Assembly (NCBI GenBank): GCA_964367935.1
Contig: CAYIYZ010000002.1
Coordinates: 224,054 to 288,053, forward strand
Source of the DNA: Scatomorpha sp964367935
GTDB taxonomy: Bacteria > Bacillota > Clostridia > Oscillospirales > Oscillospiraceae
Length of the DNA stretch: 64,000 nt
Direction of reading: 5' to 3'
In this document: piece after piece, positions 35,972 to 44,255 of the stretch
Position numbering within the stretch: the stretch's first letter is position 1
Layout: each line of letters opens with the position of its first letter
Notes under the pieces: generated by a model
Database searches by the model: none
The model's input: the letters and a program-made list of their open reading frames with translations, nothing else
Told to the model about the DNA's origin: nothing
Made by a program: the position numbers and the translations under genes

Positions 35972-36059
35972 TATAATCAGCAAAGCCAATACATCATTTA
36001 GTGCAATAGCTGTCGATCAAACGCTATATATGGCGTTTGTATCGACAGCTATCTTTTTT
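35972..36059 (+). ncRNA. Candidate small RNA with its own terminator
   Basis: No gene on this strand ends here, yet a good terminator is present: ATAGCTGTCGAT pairs with ATCGACAGCTAT (36006-36052), with an inner 7-bp stem CAAACGC/GCGTTTG, followed by CTTTTTT. A TATAAT box lies at 35972-35977, but its -35 is poor. A transcript of about 75 bases could start near 35984. The rest of 35810-36106 is A/T-rich with nothing else recognisable. Confidence 0.35.
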
Positions 36060-36106
36060 CACAAATATTTAATAAAATTTTATAAAATTATGACAATTTT
36101 GCTATG

Positions 36107-37036
36107 TTAACTACGACTAAGTTGAAAACAATGCCAATCTTCAGAGGAAAGATGTGCTTGTAAAACGAGCCCTTGTCGTTCCAAAGCAAGCAAAACTTCG
36201 TCCTGCCTGCCCTCTATTATGCCGGAACATATAAAGATTCCGTCCTCTGACATAAATTGTTTTACATAACTTGACAGTGGAATAATAACGTCGGCAACAA
36301 TGTTAGCGAGTACAATATCGTAGTTATCACCTATTTTGGAACGCAGACTTAAGTCAGTAATTATGTTACCCCCGTACACGGTGAACTTGTCAGTGTTAAC
36401 TGAATTGAGTGCAGCGTTCTCGTGTGCGATTTTCGGTGATAGGGGATCTATGTCACAAGCTACTGCACTTTCACAGCCCAAGATAAGTGAACCTATGAAC
36501 AGAATGCCGCTACCACAACCGAGGTCAAGTACACGAGCCCCCTTACGAGCGTAGCGTTCTATTGCCTCAAGACACATACGTGTCGTGGCATGGGAGCCTG
36601 TACCGAAAGTGAGACCGGGGTCTAAGCGTAAAACAGAGCGTGCCCCTGCGTTTATATTCTCTTCCCAACTTGGAACGACCAGTAATTTCTCACCTATCTC
36701 CATGGGCTTATAGTACTTTCGCCAACCGTTCTCCCAATCTGAGTCACGAACAGCCGAGCACAGCGGTTCTTTACCCAGTGCCTCTGACATACGTGCGAGT
36801 TTAGCCCTGCCCTCCTCGTCATCACTCACGTAGAGTTTTACTCGCGAGATGCCGCTAAAGCGGGCGTCCAGCTCCTCGTCAACGTAATCCCAGTACTGCT
36901 TATTTTGCTCCAAAAAGTTTCTGAAATCGGCCTCGTCCTCTATGACGACACCATCGGCGCCTAGCTCACATAGTCGGTCTGCTAAGATCTCGACATCTTC
37001 GCCTGTCGAGGTAAAAACTGCCTCTATCCAATCCAT
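36107..37036 (-). CDS. prmA: Ribosomal protein L11 methyltransferase PrmA
   Basis: 309 residues from the ATG 5 bases after GAGG. The N-terminal substrate-recognition domain begins 'MDWIEAVFTST'. The SAM-binding motif is 'VLDLGCGSGILFIGS' and the later motif 'DIVLANIVADVI' is typical of PrmA. It trimethylates ribosomal protein L11. In many Bacillota prmA sits by dnaJ and an RsmE gene; here it is followed on the same strand by none of these. Confidence 0.93.
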   Translation of the reverse strand: MDWIEAVFTSTGEDVEILADRLCELGADGVVIEDEADFRNFLEQNKQYWDYVDEELDARFSGISRVKLYVSDDEEGRAKLARMSEALGKEPLCSAVRDSDWENGWRKYYKPMEIGEKLLVVPSWEENINAGARSVLRLDPGLTFGTGSHATTRMCLEAIERYARKGARVLDLGCGSGILFIGSLILGCESAVACDIDPLSPKIAHENAALNSVNTDKFTVYGGNIITDLSLRSKIGDNYDIVLANIVADVIIPLSSYVKQFMSEDGIFICSGIIEGRQDEVLLALERQGLVLQAHLSSEDWHCFQLSRS

Positions 37037-37044
37037 AGTCACCT

Positions 37045-38217
37045 CTAATGCATAAACAGGCGCATACCCGTAAAGCAGAGAACCATACCGTACTTATCTG
37101 CTGTCGCAATAACATCATCATCCCTGATGCTTCCGCCGGGTTCCGCTATGTATGTAACACCGCTTTTCTTTGCACGCTCTACATTGTCACCGAAGGGGAA
37201 AAAGGCATCGGAGCCGACGGTAAGCCCGGTTTGTGTAGAAAGGTATTCTGCACGACGCTCACGTGTCATGGGTGCAGGACAGTGTGCGAATACTCTCTGC
37301 CAAGCACCATCACATAAGATGTCTTCGTACTCATCGGAAATGTATAAGTCTATGGCGTTATCCCTGTCTGCTCTTCTAAGTCCATCCAAAAACGGCAGTG
37401 CGAGTACTTCGGGTGCACGACGTAAAGCCCAGTTATCAGCTTTAGAGCCTGCCAGCCTTGTGCAATGTATTCTGCTCTGTTGACCTGCGCCTACGCCCAC
37501 GGTCTGCCCATCCTTGACGTAGCATACAGAGTTAGACTGCGTGTACTTGAGGCTCACAAGTGCGAGCATCATATCTCTGAGGGCGCTTTCGGGGATATCC
37601 TTTTTCTTCGATACGATGTTATTGAAAAGACCCGGCTCAATTTTGAAGTTATTACGACCTTGCTCGAAACTTATGCCAAAAATATCTCTGCGCTCAGCCT
37701 CTGGCGGCACATAGTTTGCATCTATCTGAATAACATTGTATTTGCCGCCTTTTTTGCCCTTCAGTATTTCAAGGGCACGCTCGGTAAAAGAAGGAGCAAT
37801 GATACCGTCTGAAACCTCGTCCTTAATGTAAAGTGCGGTGTCCTCATCACATTCATCGCTGAGTGCTGCCCAGTCACCGTAGGAACATAGCCTGTCTGCT
37901 CCGCGTGCACGAATGTATGCACAGGCTATAGGCGAGTAATCTTTCGACTTATCAGCGAAGAATACTTGCCTGTCTGTATCACTGAGCGGTAGTCCGAGTG
38001 CGGCACCTGCAGGCGATACATGCTTAAATGATGCAGCTGACGGCAAGCCCGTCGCCTCCTTTAGCTCGCGTACAAGCTGCCAAGAGTGCAGGGCGTCCAT
38101 TAAGTTAATGTAGCCGGGCGCACCGTTAAGCACACTTATGGGCAAGCCGCCCTCTTTGCAAATAAACGCAGGTTTCTGACTGGGGTTTAGCCCGTATTTT
38201 AGCTCCATTTTATCCAT
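37045..38217 (-). CDS. purH: Stand-alone AICAR transformylase (PurH transformylase domain only)
   Basis: 390 residues covering only the formyltransferase half of PurH. 'SFKHVSPAGAALG' holds the catalytic Lys-His pair and 'SDAFFPFGD' is the conserved later motif. The IMP cyclohydrolase (MGS-like) half is absent. The enzyme adds a formyl group to AICAR with 10-formyl-THF in purine synthesis. The cyclase step must be encoded elsewhere. It starts 9 bases upstream of prmA on the same strand, so the two may be co-transcribed. Confidence 0.9.
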   Translation of the reverse strand: MDKMELKYGLNPSQKPAFICKEGGLPISVLNGAPGYINLMDALHSWQLVRELKEATGLPSAASFKHVSPAGAALGLPLSDTDRQVFFADKSKDYSPIACAYIRARGADRLCSYGDWAALSDECDEDTALYIKDEVSDGIIAPSFTERALEILKGKKGGKYNVIQIDANYVPPEAERRDIFGISFEQGRNNFKIEPGLFNNIVSKKKDIPESALRDMMLALVSLKYTQSNSVCYVKDGQTVGVGAGQQSRIHCTRLAGSKADNWALRRAPEVLALPFLDGLRRADRDNAIDLYISDEYEDILCDGAWQRVFAHCPAPMTRERRAEYLSTQTGLTVGSDAFFPFGDNVERAKKSGVTYIAEPGGSIRDDDVIATADKYGMVLCFTGMRLFMH

Positions 38218-38228
38218 TGTTTTACCTC

Positions 38229-38546
38229 TTATATATATTTTTCAATTAATGCGCCTATGCTTTGTTCCGTTGCGTCAGCACCTATAATCTCCTCTATCCT
38301 AACACCATCTTTGTATATGGAGATAAAGGGTATACTCATCACCTTTTGTGAGCGAGCGAGACCACGCACCTCACCTGTATTGACTTCGCCGAATTTGAGT
38401 TTGTCACCGTATTTTGCCGCACTCTCACGAATAAAGGGCAGAACAGCCATACAGTAGGGGCATGTCTCAGAGAAAAAATCGACAAAGACCGGACCTTCGT
38501 GCTGTAGTACCTCAAGCTCAAAATTTTCCTTAGTTAGATTAATCAT
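38229..38546 (-). CDS. Thioredoxin-like protein with CPYC active site
   Basis: 105 residues from the ATG preceded by GAGGAGGG; longer upstream starts lack a ribosome site. It has a thioredoxin fold with active site 'ETCPYCMAV' and the cis-Pro loop 'VMSIPFISIY'. The usual CGPC is replaced by CPYC, the glutaredoxin-type pair, and the WC of most thioredoxins by TC. It starts just after the reductase gene ends, so the reductase is the likely electron donor. Confidence 0.88.
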   Translation of the reverse strand: MINLTKENFELEVLQHEGPVFVDFFSETCPYCMAVLPFIRESAAKYGDKLKFGEVNTGEVRGLARSQKVMSIPFISIYKDGVRIEEIIGADATEQSIGALIEKYI

Positions 38547-38547
38547 G

Positions 38548-39486
38548 TTAGTTACCCTCCTCAATGTAGTGGTTTGCGTGAACGGCAGCAATAGCGCCGT
38601 CAGCTGTAGCGGTCACAACCTGTCTCAAAGTTTTTTTCCTACAATCGCCGACAGCATATACACCGGTAATATTAGTACGCATATGTTCGTCGGTTAATAG
38701 ATAGCCCTTTTCCATATCGACATGGCCTTCCAAAAATTTAGTCATGGGATCGAAACCCACAAAAACGAAAGCGCCCATGGTGCCATATTCCTCGTCTGCT
38801 ATAATCTCCTCGACTTCGCCGGTGACGGTGTCTTGAAATACAATGCTCTCCAAGATACCATCGCCTTTAAATTCAATGACGGAGCTGTTAAAGCGAAACT
38901 CAATACGCTCATGCGCTTTTGCTCTTTCTTGTAGAGAGCGTGCAGCACGCAGAGAGTCCCTACGATGAACAATGACGACCTTACGAGCAAATTTAGCAAG
39001 TTGCAAAGCTTCGTCAACGGCACTGTCGCCGCCACCGATGACATAGACGTCCAAGTCTTCGAAAAAAGCGGCATCACAGGTAGCGCAGTAGCTAACACCC
39101 TTGCCCATAAGCTCTTTTTCACCAGGGCAACCTATGAAGCGCGGTGAAGCACCCGGCGCAAGTATGACGGTCTTTGCTTGGTATTCACCCGACTCACCCT
39201 TAAGGGTTTTTAAATTCCCGGAAAAATCGACGGAGCTTATGGTGTCTATGACACGCTCGACTCCGAAGTTGTCGCACTGCTTAACCATACGGTTTATGAG
39301 TGATGCACCCGACTCGTTTTCAACAGCGCCCGGATAGTTCTCTACTTCGCCGGTATTTACAATTTGACCACCTACTTTTATTTTTTCGATAACAAGGGTC
39401 TTGAGTTTAGCTCTCCCGGCGTAAAGACCGGCTGCGAGCCCAGCGGGGCCAGCTCCCACCACGACGGTGTCATATACATTAGTCAT
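38548..39486 (-). CDS. trxB: Thioredoxin-disulfide reductase
   Basis: 312 residues, standard length. The FAD-binding motif is 'VVVGAGPAGLAAGLYAGRA', the redox pair is 'CATCDAAFF', the NADPH motif is 'VIGGGDSAVDEA' and the C-terminal FAD motif is 'GVYAVGDCRKKTLRQ'. It transfers electrons from NADPH to thioredoxin. It is the first gene of a two-gene operon with the CPYC thioredoxin. Confidence 0.96.
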   Translation of the reverse strand: MTNVYDTVVVGAGPAGLAAGLYAGRAKLKTLVIEKIKVGGQIVNTGEVENYPGAVENESGASLINRMVKQCDNFGVERVIDTISSVDFSGNLKTLKGESGEYQAKTVILAPGASPRFIGCPGEKELMGKGVSYCATCDAAFFEDLDVYVIGGGDSAVDEALQLAKFARKVVIVHRRDSLRAARSLQERAKAHERIEFRFNSSVIEFKGDGILESIVFQDTVTGEVEEIIADEEYGTMGAFVFVGFDPMTKFLEGHVDMEKGYLLTDEHMRTNITGVYAVGDCRKKTLRQVVTATADGAIAAVHANHYIEEGN

Positions 39487-39636
39487 AATGCACCTCTCTT
39501 TCTTACAATGAGTAAAATCTGTGGACTTATCGCGTTTATTTCAACACAATACCAACTTAATTTTAGTATAAACCCCACCTCTTGTCAAGTGAAGCGCCTG
39601 CCGCAAAAGCTAATAATGACACGAGAGAAATATAAA

Positions 39637-39664
39637 AAATCCCGACACACCAATGACGGGATTT
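39637..39664 (-). terminator. Terminator of the mnmG-mnmA operon
   Basis: Read on the minus strand: AAATCCCG, 12-base loop, CGGGATTT, then TTTTTA, starting 23 bases after the mnmA stop. Confidence 0.75.
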
Positions 39665-39686
39665 ATAGTAATAGTAAAACATTAGA

Positions 39687-40682
39687 TTATAAAATGAAGC
39701 CACCGCCCATGAGTCTGTCACCTTGGTATAAGACTGCGGACTGTCCACGCACCGGTGCACGTACAGGTTCGTCGAAATACAGGCATAGCTCGGAGCGCGT
39801 ATCTCCGAATTTAATGTGTACACTGTATTGTGCTTTTGAGTGTCGCACCTTACAGCTATATGCTTCGTTTTCTGATAAGTTTTCACAGAGATAGTTGAAA
39901 TCTCTAACATATACACGATCGGAGTACAGTACGTCTGAATCGGAGAGTATAACTTCGTTCGTTTCGGGGCGCAACTCGGATACATAGACACGTCTGCCGG
40001 CGGCAAAGCCCAAACCTCGGCGCTGTCCCACGGTGTAACGGTGTATGCCCTCGTGACGAGCTATACGCTCACCGTTAAGAATGACGTCACCTGCGGGGGC
40101 GGCGTCTCCACGTCTTTCCATCCATGCGGCGTGATCACCGTCGGGGATGAAGCAGATGTCCATGCTGTCTGGCTTATTGGCGACACCTAGCTTGTGTTGC
40201 CTTGCGATTGTACGTACCTCATCTTTGTTATATGTGCCGAGTGGCAGAATGAGCCTGTTAACTTGCTCTTGCGAAAGTCGGCAGAGCATGTAACTCTGAT
40301 CGTTTTGAGGCATACCCTTAAATAGGGCACCGCCATCAGTTTTAGCGTAATGGCCTGTGGCAATGTATTTTGCGCCGAGGTTATCGGCATATTCGCAGAG
40401 ATATCGAAACTTAACTGCTCTGTTGCAAATGATGCAGGGGTTAGGTGTCTCGCCACGCAGATAAGAATCAGAAAAAGGCTTACAGACAAGATTTTCCATG
40501 GCGTCCTTTGTGTCCACAAGGTGAAAGGGGATGTCCATGGAGGCGGCGCCTGAGATAGCATCGGTGGGATCGGTTTCACCATCGTGTAAGTAGACTGCAA
40601 TTACTTCGTAATGCTCACGTAATAACAGTGCTGCAAGAGTGGAATCTACGCCACCCGAGAAACCTAAGACTACTTTTTCCAT
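39687..40682 (-). CDS. mnmA: tRNA-specific 2-thiouridylase MnmA
   Basis: 331 residues from the ATG two bases after the mnmG stop; a longer frame upstream overlaps mnmG and is not used. The PP-loop 'GFSGGVDSTLAALLL' binds ATP. The catalytic cysteines lie in 'PCIICNRAVKF' and 'DICFIPDGDHAAW'. MnmA puts sulfur on U34 of Lys, Glu and Gln tRNAs. The protein is slightly shorter than most relatives but has all core motifs. Confidence 0.93.
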   Translation of the reverse strand: MEKVVLGFSGGVDSTLAALLLREHYEVIAVYLHDGETDPTDAISGAASMDIPFHLVDTKDAMENLVCKPFSDSYLRGETPNPCIICNRAVKFRYLCEYADNLGAKYIATGHYAKTDGGALFKGMPQNDQSYMLCRLSQEQVNRLILPLGTYNKDEVRTIARQHKLGVANKPDSMDICFIPDGDHAAWMERRGDAAPAGDVILNGERIARHEGIHRYTVGQRRGLGFAAGRRVYVSELRPETNEVILSDSDVLYSDRVYVRDFNYLCENLSENEAYSCKVRHSKAQYSVHIKFGDTRSELCLYFDEPVRAPVRGQSAVLYQGDRLMGGGFIL

Positions 40683-40683
40683 A

Positions 40684-42570
40684 TCATTCACCTCGCTTTT
40701 TGTTTTCACAATAAACCATAAGGGCGGCAATATCCGCAGGAGATACACCCGAGATGCGTGAAGCACGCCCGAAGCTTTCGGGGCGCACAGCGGCAAGCTT
40801 TTGCCTAGCTTCCGTGCGCACACCCGGAATGCCTTCGTATGAAATATCTGTAGGTAGTCTCTTATTTTCGAGTTTTGAAAACTCTTCGACTTGCTTTAGC
40901 TGTCTTTTAATATAACCTTCATATTTGATTTCCAAGGCAACCTGCTCAATCTCTGAACGACTTAAAATAGGACGTTCAGGATCGAAGTCCGCTAAATCTC
41001 CGTAGCTGATCTCGGGACGTCGCAAGAGTGCGGCAAGGGAAACTCCCGAAATGCATGGCGAGGACGCACGAGTGCTTAGCAGTACGTTTAATGCTTCTGA
41101 GGGCGCGATAAATGCTTTTTCAAGCCTCTTAATCTCAAGTTCAACACGGGCATACTTTTCATTCACTGCGCTTAGGCGCTCAAACGGCACGAGCCCCAAA
41201 CTGTGCCCTATGTGCGTCAGACGCTTGTCTGCATTATCTTGTCTGAGCAGTAAGCGGTACTCCGAACGTGAAGTCATCATGCGGTAAGGCTCATCTGTGC
41301 CCTTGGTAATGAGCTCATCTATGAGTGTACCGATGTACGACTCGGAACGACGCAAAATGAGCGGCTCACGCCCCAAGAGGTTTAGAGAAGCATTGACGCC
41401 TGCGACGAAGCCTTGTACAGCAGCCTCCTCATAGCCCGATGAACCGCAAAACTGGCCTGCGGCGTACAGCCCTGAAACGAGCTTTGTTTCCAAGGAGAGA
41501 TTAAGCTGAGTAGGGTCAACGCAGTCGTACTCTATGGCGTAGGCAGGACGTGTGATTTCGGCGTTTTCAAGGCCTGCAATGGTGCGTAGCATGCGCAGTT
41601 GTATTTCTTCGGGTAAAGCGGAAGAAAAACCTTGAACATAAAGTTCCTCTGTGCCGAGTCCCATGGGTTCAATAAATAACTGGTGTCGTGTTTTGTCGGG
41701 GAAGGTAGTCACCTTCGTTTCAATAGACGGACAGTAGCGAGGCCCCGTGCCCGAGATCACACCTGCGTGCATGGGAGAGCGATCAAGGCTATGCCTGATG
41801 ATGTCGTGAGTGCCCTCGTTCGTGTATGTTAGGTGACAGGGCACAAGGTTAGGTGGCACCTGTTCTGTGGAAAAAGAGAATGCTTCGGCGTCCTCATCAC
41901 CTTCATGCAGAACCATTTTGGAAAAGTCTACACTTTTTGCACTGATACGAGGTGGTGTGCCTGTTTTAAAACGCCTTAGAGTAAATCCAAGGTTTTGAAG
42001 AGCGTCCGATAAAGGTCCGGAGGCACAGAGCCCGTCGGGACCCTCGTCACGTATGAGTTCGCCCACTATGGTGCGCCCCTTTAGAAAAGTGCCGCTCGCT
42101 ATAATGATAGCACGGCAAGAAAACACTGCACCCGTGTGAGTGGTCACAGAACACACGCTACCGTCCTTAATACCTATGTCTACAATTTCTGCTTGACGCA
42201 AACGCAGCTTGTCTTGCTGTTCGAGTGTTTGACGCATAATGTCCTGATAGAGGCGTCTGTCCGCCTGTGCACGCAGAGAATGTACGGCAGGGCCTTTTCC
42301 TCTGTTTAACATACGGTACTGAATACATGCTTTGTCGGCGGCACGTGCCATTTCACCGCCGAGAGCGTCAAGCTCACGCACAAGCTGTGCCTTACCCGTG
42401 CCGCCAACGGCAGGGTTACATGGCATGTTACCTACACTATCGAGGTTAACACTGAAACAAATTGTGTCCATGCCAAGTCGAGCTGCACTGAGCGCCGCCT
42501 CTATACCGGCGTGGCCGGCACCTATTACTGCTATATCGCATTTTCCTGCGTTAAATTCAAATCTTTCCAT
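40684..42570 (-). CDS. mnmG: tRNA uridine-5-carboxymethylaminomethyl modification enzyme MnmG
   Basis: 628 residues, normal for GidA/MnmG. The N-terminal FAD motif is 'IAVIGAGHAGIEAALSAARLG'; 'MPCNPAVGGTGKAQLVRE' and 'GLYAAGQFCGSSGYEEAA' are strong family signatures. With MnmE it builds the cmnm5 group on wobble uridines, the same base that MnmA thiolates. Cotranscription with mnmA is therefore sensible. Confidence 0.96.
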   Translation of the reverse strand: MERFEFNAGKCDIAVIGAGHAGIEAALSAARLGMDTICFSVNLDSVGNMPCNPAVGGTGKAQLVRELDALGGEMARAADKACIQYRMLNRGKGPAVHSLRAQADRRLYQDIMRQTLEQQDKLRLRQAEIVDIGIKDGSVCSVTTHTGAVFSCRAIIIASGTFLKGRTIVGELIRDEGPDGLCASGPLSDALQNLGFTLRRFKTGTPPRISAKSVDFSKMVLHEGDEDAEAFSFSTEQVPPNLVPCHLTYTNEGTHDIIRHSLDRSPMHAGVISGTGPRYCPSIETKVTTFPDKTRHQLFIEPMGLGTEELYVQGFSSALPEEIQLRMLRTIAGLENAEITRPAYAIEYDCVDPTQLNLSLETKLVSGLYAAGQFCGSSGYEEAAVQGFVAGVNASLNLLGREPLILRRSESYIGTLIDELITKGTDEPYRMMTSRSEYRLLLRQDNADKRLTHIGHSLGLVPFERLSAVNEKYARVELEIKRLEKAFIAPSEALNVLLSTRASSPCISGVSLAALLRRPEISYGDLADFDPERPILSRSEIEQVALEIKYEGYIKRQLKQVEEFSKLENKRLPTDISYEGIPGVRTEARQKLAAVRPESFGRASRISGVSPADIAALMVYCENKKRGE

Positions 42571-42721
42571 AACCTGTACATTATAACCTCGTCAAAGCCC
42601 CTTTGCAAGTACATAAAGTAGACAAAAAGGGCTTTTACCATAGATAATTTATAAAATGCACTTGAATATTTTGTTAAATTGAATTATTATGAGGTGTCAC
42701 CATCAAACGAGCATGTTTCGA

Positions 42722-43046
42722 CTTCGGTGGCGAAGCTAATTGAAAGTTTTAATCAACTTTTTTCAAAAAGTTGTGGGGTCTTGGGGCAAAGCCCCAAGTC
42801 GCTTTTCGCAAAAAGCGAAATCTCCCCACAAGACAAGTCTCGTGGGGACCCCTGTTTGATTTAATCTGCTCGTCGGAAATGAATTCCGACGGCATCAAGG
42901 TTTTGCTATGCAAAACGCTTGTGACGCCGCACTTGCGGCGGAGGGGTTCGGGGCACAGCCCCGACCAAACAAAAACAAAAAACAAAAAACAAAAAATAAA
43001 AAACCATTTTTCGGAGAAAAATGGTTTCGGAACGGTCTTGACCGTT
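42722..43046. repeat. Hairpin-mosaic intergenic block 1
   Basis: About ten short inverted repeats with tiny loops stand almost end to end. Clear examples are 42781-42797 (TTGGGGC-AAA-GCCCCAA), 42799-42818 (TCGCTTTT-CGCA-AAAAGCGA), 42872-42890, 42900-42916 (GTTTTGC-TAT-GCAAAAC), 42925-42940 (CGCCGCA/TGCGGCG), 42949-42963, 43001-43027 (AAACCATTTTTC-GGA-GAAAAATGGTTT) and 43031-43046. GTGGGG (42773) can also pair with CCCCAC (42833) around two of them. An open frame through here is not a gene. Bases 42571-42721 hold nothing recognisable. Confidence 0.8.
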
Positions 43047-43079
43047 GCCTACATGGGATATATAAAGAGGTAGATAGAT

Positions 43080-43883
43080 ATGAGGATAAGAAGGCTGATA
43101 GCCTTGCTAATGTGTGTTATAATGACAGTAACCGCTAGTGCTTGCGGTGAGACTACGGGCTCGGGTGGGCAGCTCAGGATAGTAAAAGAATACGAAGTGT
43201 ACGATATAAGCATAGCTTTCAGGCAGGATGATTATGTAATTAACTATGTGGATGCTGCGATAAAGGAGCTAACGGCGGACGGAACTACAGACAGTATAGC
43301 TGTGAGGTGGGGACTTCAAGATAGTGTTGACTTTCCTTCGGATGAGGATGCGCTCGATGTTTTTGAGTATATACCGTGGAGGCGGTTACTTGTAGGCGTG
43401 GAGGCGGATGCGATGCCGCTGAGTTATGTGGAAAACGGTGAGTATGTGGGCTTTGACGTGGAGATGGTCAAGGCAGTGTGCGAAAAACTCGGATGGGAGT
43501 ATGTGTTTATACCCATAGATGCGGTGGATACGTATGTTGAGTTGTCGTCGGGGAATATAGATTGCGCTTGGGGCGGTCTTGCGATAGATAGGACGGATAC
43601 ACGAGTGGCACTGTTGGACTCGTATACACAAAATGCTTTGGTGGTTGTTGTACGTTCGGACTCGGGTATAAGGACGGAGGGCGGATTGGACGATATGACC
43701 TTGGCTGTGGATGCAGATCAGAGTTTTATGGAGTTACTGGATGCAGATGCAGGTTTGAGAGACTCCTTGGGTAAAGTATCACGTTTGACGGGCGGCACGG
43801 CGGCATGTTTTGAGGCTTTGTGGTCGGGGGAAGCGGATGCGATAATAGTGCATAGGCTTGCGGCTCAGTATTATGGGCGTTAG
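43080..43883 (+). CDS. Solute-binding lipoprotein, apparently circularly permuted SBP_bac_3 fold
   Basis: 267 residues with lipoprotein Cys22 after 'TVTAS'. Residues 103-267 look like the normal beginning and middle of an amino-acid-binding protein ('LLVGVEADAMPLSYVENGEY' then 'VGFDVEMVKAVCEKLG'). The normal ending (pattern A-F-x-x-x-D-x-x-x-x-x-V-x-x-A-x-x-E-L-x-x-D-G-T) is missing from the C-terminus and instead sits first, at residues 41-78 ('ISIAFRQDDYVINYVDAAIK', 'ELTADGT'). It could bind a ligand if the two parts fold together. No permease or ATPase gene of this type lies beside it. Confidence 0.8.
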   Translation: MRIRRLIALLMCVIMTVTASACGETTGSGGQLRIVKEYEVYDISIAFRQDDYVINYVDAAIKELTADGTTDSIAVRWGLQDSVDFPSDEDALDVFEYIPWRRLLVGVEADAMPLSYVENGEYVGFDVEMVKAVCEKLGWEYVFIPIDAVDTYVELSSGNIDCAWGGLAIDRTDTRVALLDSYTQNALVVVVRSDSGIRTEGGLDDMTLAVDADQSFMELLDADAGLRDSLGKVSRLTGGTAACFEALWSGEADAIIVHRLAAQYYGR

Positions 43884-43943
43884 AGCACACATGTACACCA
43901 CAGACTGTAGGTTTTCGGGGCGAAGCCGATTAAAAGTTTTACT

Positions 43944-44223
43944 CGATTTTTTGTTAAAAAATCGCAGGGTGCAGGGACGGCGTCCTTGCCCGTGCGTCGT
44001 AACGCACGGAACACTTGGGGGTTTGGGGCACAGCCCCAACTAAAAAACAAAAAAATACAATTGCGTAGCAATTGCAAAGCGTCCTCGGAACGAGGACGCT
44101 TGCCGTCCGCAGACGGCGAAATTCCCCACGTGGTTTGGGGCAAAGCCCCAATCCAAAAATAAATAAAAAAATAAAACCTTTTTTCGCAGAAAAATGGTTT
44201 CGGGCGAACACAAAGGTTCGCCC
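43944..44223. repeat. Hairpin-mosaic intergenic block 2
   Basis: Same construction as block 1. Examples: 43944-43964 (CGATTTTTT-GTT-AAAAAATCG), 43990-44009 (CCGTGCGT-CGTA-ACGCACGG), 44023-44039 and 44135-44151 (TTGGGGC-A(C/A)A-GCCCCAA), 44058-44074 (CAATTGC-GTA-GCAATTG), 44079-44099 (GCGTCCTCG-GAA-CGAGGACGC), 44102-44117 (GCCGTC-CGCA-GACGGC) and 44202-44223 (GGGCGAAC/GTTCGCCC). Units shared with block 1 include the GGGGCACAGCCCC hairpin followed by an A/C-rich run, and the ...AAAATGGTTTCGG end. The rest of 43884-44255 is linker. Confidence 0.8.
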
Positions 44224-44255
44224 CTACGGACGTTAAGGAAAGGCAGAATAGATAA

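Noticed and set aside
40683..40823. Longer MnmA start overlapping mnmG
   Set aside because: The PP-loop begins right after the ATG at 40682, as in all MnmA proteins; the extension is mnmG sequence in another frame.
42771..43073. Open frames through hairpin block 1
   Set aside because: Their translations are low-complexity readings of the inverted repeats and Lys/Asn runs from the A-rich spacers.
42722..44223. CRISPR-like array
   Set aside because: The units are different palindromes of varying size without equal repeats and unique spacers, and no cas genes are near.
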